DNA of 43,328 nt. It comes from a virus. The notes under the pieces were generated by a model. That model searched no databases, was not told the DNA's origin, and saw only the letters and a list, made by a program, of their open reading frames with translations. Position numbers and translations under genes: made by a program. Numbering within the stretch: the stretch's first letter is position 1; every line of letters begins with the position of its first letter. The stretch lies in the IMG/VR virus record IMGVR_UViG_3300010373_000073, positions 1-43,328 of that record. One strand, 5' to 3'. Positions 36,125 to 43,328 of this stretch are shown piece after piece.

Positions 36125-36584
36125 TGTTGACGTCCCAGTAGTCCCAGCCGAGATTGCCGAACTGTGAACTCCACGGCGTCGGCCACCCCTGCTGCTGGTC
36201 GTCAGCGTAGAAGTCGTTCGGCGGGCAGCCGGCCATCGGCAGCGCCTCAAGCGGGATCTGTAGCAACTGCTTATGGACGTTGCTGAACTCGAGCGCCTTC
36301 ATCGGGTCGGAGAACGTGCCGGCGTCGCTGCGGTGGCCCGTCATCTTCGAGTACGACGCCAACTTCGAGTACTTCTGGTAGCGGATGGCGCTCGACACAA
36401 CGTCCCAGACGACGAACTGCGCGGTCGGATCCGTGTTCGGCAGGTTCTGGCCCTGGGGTCCGTTGTTGTAGATCCACTGCGAAGCCACGTTCAGCAGCAG
36501 CGTGGTGATCGCCTCCTGCGAGGCGGTCAGCGGTGGGCCGTCCCAGAGCGCCACGAAGCCGCTGAGCGTCAGGAACGGCTCCAC
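36117..36584 (-). CDS. Head-tail adaptor
   Basis: 155 residues, ATG 36584. It begins MEPFLTLSGFVALWDGPPLT and continues with a helix (QEAITTLLLNVASQWIYNNG) and another (VVWDVVSSAIRYQKYSKLAS), the helical plan of gp6/gp15-like adaptors that attach to the portal. Its location directly after the capsid gene cluster supports this. No direct motif. Confidence 0.65.
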   Translation of the reverse strand: MEPFLTLSGFVALWDGPPLTASQEAITTLLLNVASQWIYNNGPQGQNLPNTDPTAQFVVWDVVSSAIRYQKYSKLASYSKMTGHRSDAGTFSDPMKALEFSNVHKQLLQIPLEALPMAGCPPNDFYADDQQQGWPTPWSSQFGNLGWDYWDVNND

Positions 36585-36587
36585 GGC

Positions 36588-36887
36588 TTACCCCAGCAGT
36601 TCGACGAGCTCTTGCTTGCTCAGAGCTTCCAGCTCGGCCCGGTCGTGGCCCTGTTGCACACCGAATTCGACCCACGCCGACGTCGGCGCCGTCTTGGCCG
36701 GCTTGGCAGTGCCGGGCGCGATCTTCTCGGCTTCCTTGTCCGGGATCTCTTCGACGAGCTTGTGGCTCAGAAAATGCTCGCGCTGCTCATCGTCGAGCCA
36801 CGGGATCACCGCACCGTGGTAGTAGTGGCGGTTATGTCCGGTCTGGTCTCTGCCGACGACCAATGGCGCCGTTACGAGGTAACTCAC
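36588..36887 (-). CDS. Small protein after major capsid (99 aa)
   Basis: Start GTG 36887 has GAGGAG 7 nt upstream, giving VSYLVTAPLVVGRDQTGHNR. An in-frame GTG at 36947 (no ribosome site) would add LEPPQFPT, curiously like the capsid N-terminus. The middle has HYYHGAVIPWLDDEQREHFL. The end AELEALSKQELVELLG is a Rho-N/HeH-like helical motif common at the end of such head-region proteins. Confidence 0.65.
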   Translation of the reverse strand: MSYLVTAPLVVGRDQTGHNRHYYHGAVIPWLDDEQREHFLSHKLVEEIPDKEAEKIAPGTAKPAKTAPTSAWVEFGVQQGHDRAELEALSKQELVELLG

Positions 36888-36951
36888 GGGTATCTCCTCA
36901 GTGTCATCATCGAGCGTCGGAAACTGCGGGGGCTCAAGGAATCCCACCGAT

Positions 36952-37998
36952 TTAGGTCGGCGCAGCCGCAGTGAAGGCGGTGATCTCGACGCCGGCCTTC
37001 GGCTCGATGACGATCGGGGTCGTCACGCGACGGCACCGGATGCGCCAGCGATCCTGCTTGTCCTCGCGCATGGTCTTCACCTGGATCATCGAGCGGCCGT
37101 CGTCGTCGCCCGAGCCGCCGTCGCTCTGGGCTCCGACGTAGCCGGGTGCTGGTAGGCGCTCGTCGACCATCGCGCCGAACACCTTGCGGTCGAGGACCGC
37201 GCAGTACGGCGTCGACGGCAGGTTCGGAGTCGACAGCCACAGGTTGCCGGCGAGGTCCATTCCGTAGGACGTGCCGATGCCCTGGAAGACGGGGGCCCCG
37301 GTGACGCCGCGGGATCCCATGTCCTCTCGCGGCCACTGCAGCGCGATCGTGGGGTCGGACAGCGCCAGCGCGTAGGTGCCGGTGTCGACCAGGACGGTGT
37401 CGGCCAGGTAGCCCTGCTTGAGGTTACGCAGCTGCTCCTGGGCCATCATGATGTCGCGCACGATGTTCGGCTTCGCGGAGCCGCTGCCGTCCCAGTAGTA
37501 GTTGACGCTGCCCGATCCACCCGGGGTGGTGGCGCCTGCGGCCTGCTTCTGGGTGATCGCCGCGACAACCGCGGACATGATCACCGAATCGACCTGCTGC
37601 ACCATCGAGTTGACGATCTTGATGAACGCCCGCGACAGCACGTCGAAGTTCTGCCGGCTGATCGACTCATCGGTGATGATCGTGTCGAGGCCCCACTTCA
37701 CCACGTTGGCGATCTGCGCCGGGCCGGTCGGGACCGGAGTCAGCGGGTACTCGTCGCCAGGCTGCACACCTTGCGGCACGTTCCCAGCGAAGATCGACTC
37801 AATCTGTTCGTAGATGATCGAGCCGTCTTGGGTGAAGAACTGCCCCGTCAGGACTTTGTTGCCGACGAACAGCTGCTCGGCGATGGTGCGCAACGCGCGC
37901 AGGACCATCGTCGGGTCGTTGAGGTACCGCGAAATACTGACGAGGTCTTGTGTCGCCAGGTTTCCGGTGGGAAAGCCAGGAGGTTCGAGAACGGGCAT
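36952..37998 (-). CDS. Major capsid protein
   Basis: 348 residues, ATG 37998 with AAAGG ahead. It begins MPVLEPPGFPTGNLATQDLV. A helical middle (LSRAFIKIVNSMVQQVDSVI) and an extended C-terminal beta region (RWRIRCRRVTTPIVIEPKAG) fit an HK97-fold capsid subunit. It follows protease and decoration genes and has the size expected of a mature HK97-like subunit without a delta domain. Identification is by order and fold style. Confidence 0.85.
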   Translation of the reverse strand: MPVLEPPGFPTGNLATQDLVSISRYLNDPTMVLRALRTIAEQLFVGNKVLTGQFFTQDGSIIYEQIESIFAGNVPQGVQPGDEYPLTPVPTGPAQIANVVKWGLDTIITDESISRQNFDVLSRAFIKIVNSMVQQVDSVIMSAVVAAITQKQAAGATTPGGSGSVNYYWDGSGSAKPNIVRDIMMAQEQLRNLKQGYLADTVLVDTGTYALALSDPTIALQWPREDMGSRGVTGAPVFQGIGTSYGMDLAGNLWLSTPNLPSTPYCAVLDRKVFGAMVDERLPAPGYVGAQSDGGSGDDDGRSMIQVKTMREDKQDRWRIRCRRVTTPIVIEPKAGVEITAFTAAAPT

Positions 37999-38038
37999 CT
38001 CGGCCTAACCTTTCTAAAGTGCTGCGGTGCAGCGGGTT

Positions 38039-38058
38039 TCGGGGTTGAAAAACCCCGA
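38039..38058 (-). terminator. 8-bp GAAA-type stem-loop ahead of the capsid gene
   Basis: TCGGGGTT (38039-38046) and AACCCCGA (38051-38058) form a perfect 8-bp stem with a 4-nt loop, in the 97-bp gap between decoration and capsid genes. It is GC-rich without a U-run and may act as a processing or attenuation site in the leader of the capsid message. Confidence 0.45.
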
Positions 38059-38095
38059 TCCCAAAGCTGGGCCGGGGTGCGGAGTAGGTCGAGCG

Positions 38096-38539
38096 TCAGG
38101 CGTACAGCTTGACGGCCACCAGGTTGCTGGCGTTCGCGCTCACCGCGTGGCCGATCACGTTGGCGAAGTTCGTGGTGCCGGGTGTGATGCTGCCGAGGTC
38201 GGCGACACCACCAGATGCGGCTGCTACCACGGAATCACCGGCGCTGATGGTGCCGGCGGTGGCCAGCACATGGATGCCGCCGAAGTAGACGCTCACCGGA
38301 GCGCCGCTGGCAACTGTCTGTGCGGCGACACCGACCAACGCCGCCGTCGCGCCAGACGTCGGTGTTACCGTCGGGGTGACGGTGCCCGAGTTAGGAGTGC
38401 CCCCCGAGGTGTTCGGGGCGCCTACCGTCAGGCTGCCGGCGGAGACGTAGACCAACTGGCCCGCCGTGATGGCCGCGCCGGCCACGCAGGACCATTGGTA
38501 GCCCGGTAGACCAAGCGGGACGTAATCCTGACCTGCCAT
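38096..38539 (-). CDS. Capsid decoration protein (DUF2190-like)
   Basis: 147 residues, ATG 38539 overlapping the previous stop. It begins MAGQDYVPLGLPGYQWSCVA. A Gly/Ser/Ala/Thr-rich, all-beta protein (AAITAGQLVYVSAGSLTVGA; GTISAGDSVVAAASGGVADL) resembling DUF2190-type head-decoration proteins, which trimerise on the capsid surface. The order protease-decoration-capsid is standard. Confidence 0.8.
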   Translation of the reverse strand: MAGQDYVPLGLPGYQWSCVAGAAITAGQLVYVSAGSLTVGAPNTSGGTPNSGTVTPTVTPTSGATAALVGVAAQTVASGAPVSVYFGGIHVLATAGTISAGDSVVAAASGGVADLGSITPGTTNFANVIGHAVSANASNLVAVKLYA

Positions 38540-39801
38540 CAGTTGTTACCTGCCTTCTTAGTGGTGGGGAAACCGAGCGACGCGAAGATGCGGTCCTCTA
38601 CGCGCTGGAGTTCGGCCGTTTCGGCGATGTCGCCTTCGGGGCCCGGGAGGCTGTGGCCCAGTTCCGACGTCGGGATCAGTCCGACGGCCAGACTGGCAAG
38701 GACCTGCTTGGTGCCTTCGCGGTCGGCCTTCAAGGAGTCCAGCCAGTGCTGCTTGCGGGCGGGGGCGATCTTGCCCTGGCCGATCGCGGCCATGACGACT
38801 CGCTCGTCGTCGTCGGCGATCTGACGGGCGCGGGCTTCCACGCCCTGGGCGGCTGCGGCGCGCAGTTCGTCGAGCTGCGCTGCCTCGATCTGCACGACAC
38901 CGCTGGATGCGGCTACCGGTTCCGGCTTCGGCTCGTCGACCGGGGCTTCGTCGTTCTCCGGCGCGGGTGCCGGATTCGTGAGCTCCGCGAGCTTGGCCAG
39001 GATGGTGTCCTCGTCGGCAGATGCGTCGATACCGAGCGCCTCCGCGACCTTGTCAGGTAGAGCCACGACGGTTTCTCCTTCTGTTTCCGAAGCCTCCGCG
39101 GCCTCGACTTTGATTCCGAACTTCTTGCAGGCGGCCTGAATACGGCCTTTGATCTGCGCCAATTCCTCGGCGCTGTAATCCTTTTGGTTCTTCGACATGT
39201 TGATATACGACCAGGCCGCCCGCGCATGCTCGGCGGTGTCGATCGGATACTTGCCGTTCTTTGGGTCGGCGTACTTCACGTCGCCGTAAGGCTTCGGCGC
39301 ATCCGCGGCCTCGATGGTGAGCTCAATGGCTTTGCCGCCAACCTGACCTGCCGCCGCGATGTCGTACAGCCTCGCGACGTCCTGCAGGCTCTGCAGCGAC
39401 TCAACGCCGGGCCTGGTCGCCCCCAGCAGAGCCAGTCCGGTCAGCACGAACTCGTGCTCGCTACCGTCCGGCGCGGTGTAGTCGTACAAGCCCTCGATCG
39501 AGCGCGACGGATAAGCCGAAGGCAGGATCTCCGCGATCCACTCGGGCACACCGACCATGTCGCCGATCAGCGCCTGGCCGTCATCGGAGGCGCGGAGGTT
39601 GTCCAGCCAGCCCACAGCCGGATCTCCCGTAAATCGAGGGTCGTTGTGGCCCAGGCGGATCACCGGCTTGCGCAGCAGACCCTTGTTGTGGGCATCGATC
39701 GCGGCCTCGATTTCCTTGCTCGTGCATTCCCACTCGCCGGTCGACAGGTTCCATTTGCCCGCGCGCATCAGCTCGATGTCGCGAACGGTTACGAGGTTCA
39801 C
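38539..39801 (-). CDS. Capsid maturation protease with scaffold (Mu gpI-like)
   Basis: 420 residues from GTG 39801, overlapping the portal stop as GTGA (GTG 39804 also possible). The N-terminal ~135 residues match Mu gpI-type proteases: a KPVIRLGH motif, Ser in SAYPSRSIEG, then LTGLALLGATRPGV. A DUF6582-like domain follows (YADPKNGKYPIDTAEHARAA; KGRIQAACKKFGIKVEA), then an acidic scaffold part (PAPENDEAPVDEPKPEPVAA), and a helical C-terminus. Protease and scaffold are fused, so assembly and maturation are coupled. Confidence 0.85.
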   Translation of the reverse strand: MNLVTVRDIELMRAGKWNLSTGEWECTSKEIEAAIDAHNKGLLRKPVIRLGHNDPRFTGDPAVGWLDNLRASDDGQALIGDMVGVPEWIAEILPSAYPSRSIEGLYDYTAPDGSEHEFVLTGLALLGATRPGVESLQSLQDVARLYDIAAAGQVGGKAIELTIEAADAPKPYGDVKYADPKNGKYPIDTAEHARAAWSYINMSKNQKDYSAEELAQIKGRIQAACKKFGIKVEAAEASETEGETVVALPDKVAEALGIDASADEDTILAKLAELTNPAPAPENDEAPVDEPKPEPVAASSGVVQIEAAQLDELRAAAAQGVEARARQIADDDERVVMAAIGQGKIAPARKQHWLDSLKADREGTKQVLASLAVGLIPTSELGHSLPGPEGDIAETAELQRVEDRIFASLGFPTTKKAGNN

Positions 39802-41333
39802 CACAGCGTGATCTGCCCTTCAGGAGTGACGGTGATACGCCGGCCGCGGCGGCCGGCCGCGGCGCTAACCCTCGCGCGGCCAGAGAATGGCACCGCGGGC
39901 TCCGCAGTCGGAATCGGTTCGGTTTCAGCCGGCGCCACTGGAAACTGCTGACTGTTCTCGTCCTGCAGATCCGGATCGACCGGCGGCAAGCCCATCTGCT
40001 GGCGCTCGAAGTCCTCGAGCTCGGGGCTCGGCGTGATCAGACCGGCGCTCACAAGCATCTGCAGCGCGGCCGCCGACGCATCCTGACGCGATCCGATCTC
40101 GTCGCACACCAGCATCGGGCACGGCTCGTCCTCGCCGAAGTTCACATCGACCAGGTCCTCGACGATGTGCGCCTGCGCGGTGTCACGGATGTCGTCAGCT
40201 ACCTGCTGCACACCCTGGCTGAACGTGTCGGCTTGCACCGACGCCAGCGCATACGAGCCGCCGCGGTCCAGGTTAAGGAAGTGCGCCAGCGCGGCCAGCG
40301 CCATCTGCTTGTCGTGATACTCGACGGCCTGCCGAATAAACCCCGACGGCAGCGTGCCCTTGACGCCGGCCAGCTCGAACTCGCTGCCGTACGGGAGCGC
40401 CACACCGGCGGTGTTGCCGCCGCGGTACTGCCGCGCGATGTTCAGATACGGGGCCAGCGTCTGGTCACCGATGCTGGCCTCCGACACCGAATCCGGTGCG
40501 ATGACCACCGGCACACCGACGCCGTTGCGCTCGGCGGCCGTCGCCTCGATGCGGATGAACTTGTCCTTGAGCAGCCAGTGCTTATACGCCGGCCGAAACA
40601 GGCTGTTGCCGATCCACTGCCCCGGGTCCGGGTCGCGAACATAGACCACGAGACGGTTCACCGGGATCTGCAGCGACAGCCCAGCCATGCCGCCCGACGT
40701 CGTGCCCAGCGGCGTCCCGAACGACGAGCCCGGCGGGTACTGGGTAATGCCCACCAGGCCGCCGTCCAGTGCGACGTCCCAGTAGGCGATCGTCGAGGAC
40801 GGCCGCGGCGCCAATTTCTTCAGGTGCGCGCGACCATCGTCACCGATCCGGTACACCTGCTCGAAAATCTGGTGACCGAACTGCAGATGCCGAAACGCCA
40901 GCATCAGGTGTTTCGACCACGAGAAGCGGCCCTTGGTGCGCGGAGTCGGCCGGTTATCGTTGTCGCCGGCGATCGGCAACCCTAGATCCGTGGCCACGAA
41001 GTCGGTGACCTCATCCGAAGCACCGTTTTTCGCGATCCGCCACGGCGTTTCGAGGATCGGCAGCGAAATCGCGTAGTACACCGACGCGATCCGCGCGTCC
41101 TCCCGCAGCATCCGCGTGTAGGTCCGCACACTGTTCGGCCACAGCAGCTCGGGAACCTGCTCGAACTGGTCGAGCTGCGAGAACGCCGACAGCATCCCCG
41201 GGAACTGGTTCGCGAACCCCGATTCGGTCAGCGGAACAGGCGTCCGAGTGCTATGTCCGGCTACACGCCGCGGAAGACGCTTCGACGGGGGCCTAAGTGG
41301 TGCCGTGGCGGGGATATTGCTCTTACTCGGCAC
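39798..41333 (-). CDS. Portal protein (DUF935 type)
   Basis: 511 residues from GTG 41333 with GGGGGAT ahead. It resembles the DUF935/Mu gp29 portal family: MLREDARIASVYYAISLPIL, YKHWLLKDKFIRIEATAAER (the stem helices) and IVEDLVDVNFGEDEPCPMLV. The C-terminal tail is acidic then basic (RVSAAAGRRGRRITVTPEGQ). Twelve copies form the DNA channel. A Mu-like portal and protease beside a phage-type terminase is normal for one mycobacteriophage head lineage. Confidence 0.88.
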   Translation of the reverse strand: MPSKSNIPATAPLRPPSKRLPRRVAGHSTRTPVPLTESGFANQFPGMLSAFSQLDQFEQVPELLWPNSVRTYTRMLREDARIASVYYAISLPILETPWRIAKNGASDEVTDFVATDLGLPIAGDNDNRPTPRTKGRFSWSKHLMLAFRHLQFGHQIFEQVYRIGDDGRAHLKKLAPRPSSTIAYWDVALDGGLVGITQYPPGSSFGTPLGTTSGGMAGLSLQIPVNRLVVYVRDPDPGQWIGNSLFRPAYKHWLLKDKFIRIEATAAERNGVGVPVVIAPDSVSEASIGDQTLAPYLNIARQYRGGNTAGVALPYGSEFELAGVKGTLPSGFIRQAVEYHDKQMALAALAHFLNLDRGGSYALASVQADTFSQGVQQVADDIRDTAQAHIVEDLVDVNFGEDEPCPMLVCDEIGSRQDASAAALQMLVSAGLITPSPELEDFERQQMGLPPVDPDLQDENSQQFPVAPAETEPIPTAEPAVPFSGRARVSAAAGRRGRRITVTPEGQITLW

Positions 41334-41353
41334 CTATCCCCCTTCACAAGCGG

Positions 41354-42946
41354 TCAAAACGGTGCATTCATGGCGTCAAATTCGGGCTCAGGGACGTCCT
41401 CGGTGGCCGATTCCGCCCGGTCAGCCATCGGCGGGGGAGCCGGTTTCGACGGCGCACCCGAGGCCAGCAGCCCGCTGTGAGCCAGCGTCACCGCCATCAG
41501 ATGCGCGATCTGCGGGCCGTCCCAGGCGTAGCGGCCGCCCGGGAGTTCCCGTTTCGTTGCCGTCGTGACCGAATCGGCCAAGATCTGCTGCCCCGGGTGA
41601 GTGATCTGCTCAGCCAGGAACGCCTCGTAGAACGCGTCGCAGGCCACCGCGAGCTCGCTCATGTTCGTCATCACCGGCTCGATACCGGCCTTGAGCAGGT
41701 ACGTCTTCAGCACGGCCGCCGGCGACCGCTGATCGATCAGCAGCGCCACCGGATCGGCGTCGGTGACGATGTCGACCAGGCGCTCGGCGACCTCCGTCGG
41801 TGACCCGAGACCGGACCAGCCGATCTCGACGTGCGCGGTGCCGTCGCAGTGGTACTGCGCGCCGCCGATCGCCCACACCTTGTTGGACAGGTTCCGCTCC
41901 ACGCCGATCACCCGCGGGTAACCGTTCACGACGTCAGGCATCGGATCAGTCCGGTCAGCCCACGCTGTCACGCCGAACACCCGCCCGGCCGTGTCGCCGA
42001 CCGGCGGCCAATCTCCCCACCCGAGGACCTCGACCTCGAACGACTTCGGCTTCAGCTCGTTGAGGAGCTTGCGGACCTTCGCCTCGGTCTGGATCACCCC
42101 GTACGACGGGTTCGCCAGTTTCCACGTCGCGGGGTCTTCCCGCAGCGCGCGGCGCTGCGAATCCGGCAAGTCCGGCGCCGGCGCGGGCGCGGCGTACTCC
42201 GCGAAGTACACCCCCGTGCGTTTCGACCTGAGCCTGATGGACTCGTGGGCTCGGTGCCGGATCAGCGCCAGCACGTGGCCGTTGGCGTGGATCTCCTGAT
42301 TCACCGCCGACGACAGGTAGATCGTCTGAGGGTTGTGCGCGGCCAGCTGCGTCGGCCCGATCGCCGACATCTCGCTGTCCGTCAGGTTGTAGGCCTCGTC
42401 GTAGATCACCAGGTCGATTTCGTCGGGCCCGCGGAAGTCACCCGACCGCGTGATGAACATGACGACGGTTTCGGTGCCGTCATCGTGGCGTACCGAGAAT
42501 CCGGCGACGCCCTGCGAGCACACCCAGCCGAACGCCCGGCGCTTCAGCGACGGTCGGCTCACAATCAGGCGCTTGATCCGCAGATAAATCGACTTCGCCG
42601 TCAGCCACCGCTGCGCCGAATACACGACGGTCTCGGCCCGGGCGAACGCCCCGTACACGATCCGCAGCTCCGCAGCCGACAACGTCTTGCCATTCTGCCG
42701 CGGCGCAATCACCACCGACGTCGGATGGGTGAACATCCCGTCGGGTTCCACCGTCAAGATGCCGCGCAGCGTGTCCTCTTGCCACGGCAACTGCGCCTTG
42801 CGCACCCGGGTCGCCAGAGTGATCGCCTTGTCGGCCTCCGACTGGCTGCCCTCGTCGCACAGCAGGTACTCGGCTTCCTGGCGCCCTTCGAGCGCCGGCC
42901 ACTCCGGCGCGGCCGTGTCAGGTTCAGAGATCAGCGAGGTCGTCAT
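41354..42946 (-). CDS. terL: Large terminase subunit
   Basis: 530 residues. The ATPase domain has Walker A at 81-88 (APRQNGKT) and Walker B ending in D182-E183 (IDLVIYDEAY). The nuclease domain (about 330-500) shows PRVIGVERN and VALLIDQRS strands; the first acidic residue appears as Glu where Asp is frequent. It packages DNA into the prohead. It overlaps the preceding small gene by 23 nt. The C-terminal ~40 residues are Pro-rich. Confidence 0.92.
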   Translation of the reverse strand: MTTSLISEPDTAAPEWPALEGRQEAEYLLCDEGSQSEADKAITLATRVRKAQLPWQEDTLRGILTVEPDGMFTHPTSVVIAPRQNGKTLSAAELRIVYGAFARAETVVYSAQRWLTAKSIYLRIKRLIVSRPSLKRRAFGWVCSQGVAGFSVRHDDGTETVVMFITRSGDFRGPDEIDLVIYDEAYNLTDSEMSAIGPTQLAAHNPQTIYLSSAVNQEIHANGHVLALIRHRAHESIRLRSKRTGVYFAEYAAPAPAPDLPDSQRRALREDPATWKLANPSYGVIQTEAKVRKLLNELKPKSFEVEVLGWGDWPPVGDTAGRVFGVTAWADRTDPMPDVVNGYPRVIGVERNLSNKVWAIGGAQYHCDGTAHVEIGWSGLGSPTEVAERLVDIVTDADPVALLIDQRSPAAVLKTYLLKAGIEPVMTNMSELAVACDAFYEAFLAEQITHPGQQILADSVTTATKRELPGGRYAWDGPQIAHLMAVTLAHSGLLASGAPSKPAPPPMADRAESATEDVPEPEFDAMNAPF

Positions 42947-43292
42947 CGTCGGTCGGTCCCATCGGAATCGCCGCGCGCTGGCGATGGATCTCGGCCATCA
43001 GATGACGCAGCTCGACAGTCAGCTGCCGGGCCTCTCGCAGGACGGCGTCGATACGGACCTCGATGACCTGGTCGCGGCTGACGCGAACATGCATCCAGGC
43101 CGACCGCTTGCCGTTCAGCAGATCGGTGCACTTTTCGAGCCAGTCCGCGGTCTGCGCGGCCCGCTCGATCAGCAGCCGGATCTCGAACGGGTCCGTACGG
43201 CGGCTCAATTCCTGGGTCAGCCGCTGGCCGGCGGTGCGAGGGGTGCTTCGTTTGCGCGGCGTGGTTTTCGTGGCAGCTTTTTGGCTGGTCAC
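42924..43292 (-). CDS. Probable small terminase subunit
   Basis: 122 residues if GTG 43292 is used (a GAGGAG lies 13 nt upstream); GTG 43319 is an alternative. It reads VTSQKAATKTTPRKRSTPRT, a basic N-terminus, then long helices (PFEIRLLIERAAQTADWLEK; VELRHLMAEIHRQRAA) and an acidic end. Location before terL and the helical, basic design fit a DNA-recognising TerS. No HTH was clearly identified. Confidence 0.6.
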   Translation of the reverse strand: MTSQKAATKTTPRKRSTPRTAGQRLTQELSRRTDPFEIRLLIERAAQTADWLEKCTDLLNGKRSAWMHVRVSRDQVIEVRIDAVLREARQLTVELRHLMAEIHRQRAAIPMGPTDDDDLADL

Positions 43293-43328
43293 GGTATTTT
43301 TTTGACTCCTCACACACAAAAAGGCGAC

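Noticed and set aside
41831-43066. A 411-residue ORF on the plus strand
   Set aside because: Antisense to terL and terS; very rich in Arg, Pro and His, typical of a GC-driven shadow frame. The same applies to 23710-25023 (+).
1-43328. Insertion sequences or transposases
   Set aside because: No transposase motif or terminal inverted repeats were seen anywhere in the window.

Overview
The window is the genome, or nearly the whole genome, of a temperate siphovirus of a Mycobacterium (or close relative). Four things point to the host: a lysin B mycolylarabinogalactan esterase, a bona fide PPE protein, a WhiB protein and three DUF732-type secreted proteins. The window is GC-rich and densely coded, with chains of 4-nt ATGA/GTGA stop-start overlaps. 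No host flanking gene is seen, and the attP-repressor-integrase block is intact and internal, so this is the unintegrated (virion or circular) arrangement.

Layout, in transcription order of the leftward late operon (right to left): small and large terminase, portal (DUF935), Mu-I-like protease/scaffold, decoration protein and major capsid (43.3-36.9 kb); head-tail connectors and tail terminator (36.9-34.4 kb); an unusual SGNH/GDSL hydrolase (34.4-32.8 kb); major tail protein; tail chaperones G and GT joined by a predicted +1 frameshift; a 1557-residue tape measure with an embedded NlpC/P60-like domain; distal tail, Gp37-like and minor tail/fibre proteins (30.6-17.2 kb). A lysis region follows (16.9-11.3 kb): phospholipase D-like protein, C39-like cysteine peptidase, GH25 lysin A, lysin B, r1t-type holin and several micro membrane proteins. 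The same strand ends with a PPE protein and a 50-residue membrane protein (11.3-10.07 kb).

The rightward block (5.95-10.06 kb) is the lysogeny module: immunity repressor, tyrosine integrase, two DUF732 proteins and six small proteins, two of them Cys-rich. The attP core is the 3' part of a tRNA gene (best fit tRNA-Asn) and lies inside the 3' end of the repressor gene. The virion form of the repressor ends in Val-Ala-Ala, like an ssrA tag. Integration should place an in-frame stop at the core edge and remove that tail. This is the logic of the integration-dependent immunity switch known from phages such as BPs and Brujita.

Divergently, a Cro-like gene starts the leftward early operon (5.8-0 kb): small proteins, two strong stem-loops, a DUF732 protein, WhiB, a RecE-like nuclease, RecT, and then a gene running off the left edge whose protein becomes a tetrapeptide repeat (A/D)-S-V-(G/R/W).

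The most interesting items are the truncation-controlled repressor, the phage-borne PPE protein with accompanying secreted proteins, the +1 tail frameshift, the 12-bp minisatellite-coded repeat protein, and a 16-bp perfect palindrome between attP and int.
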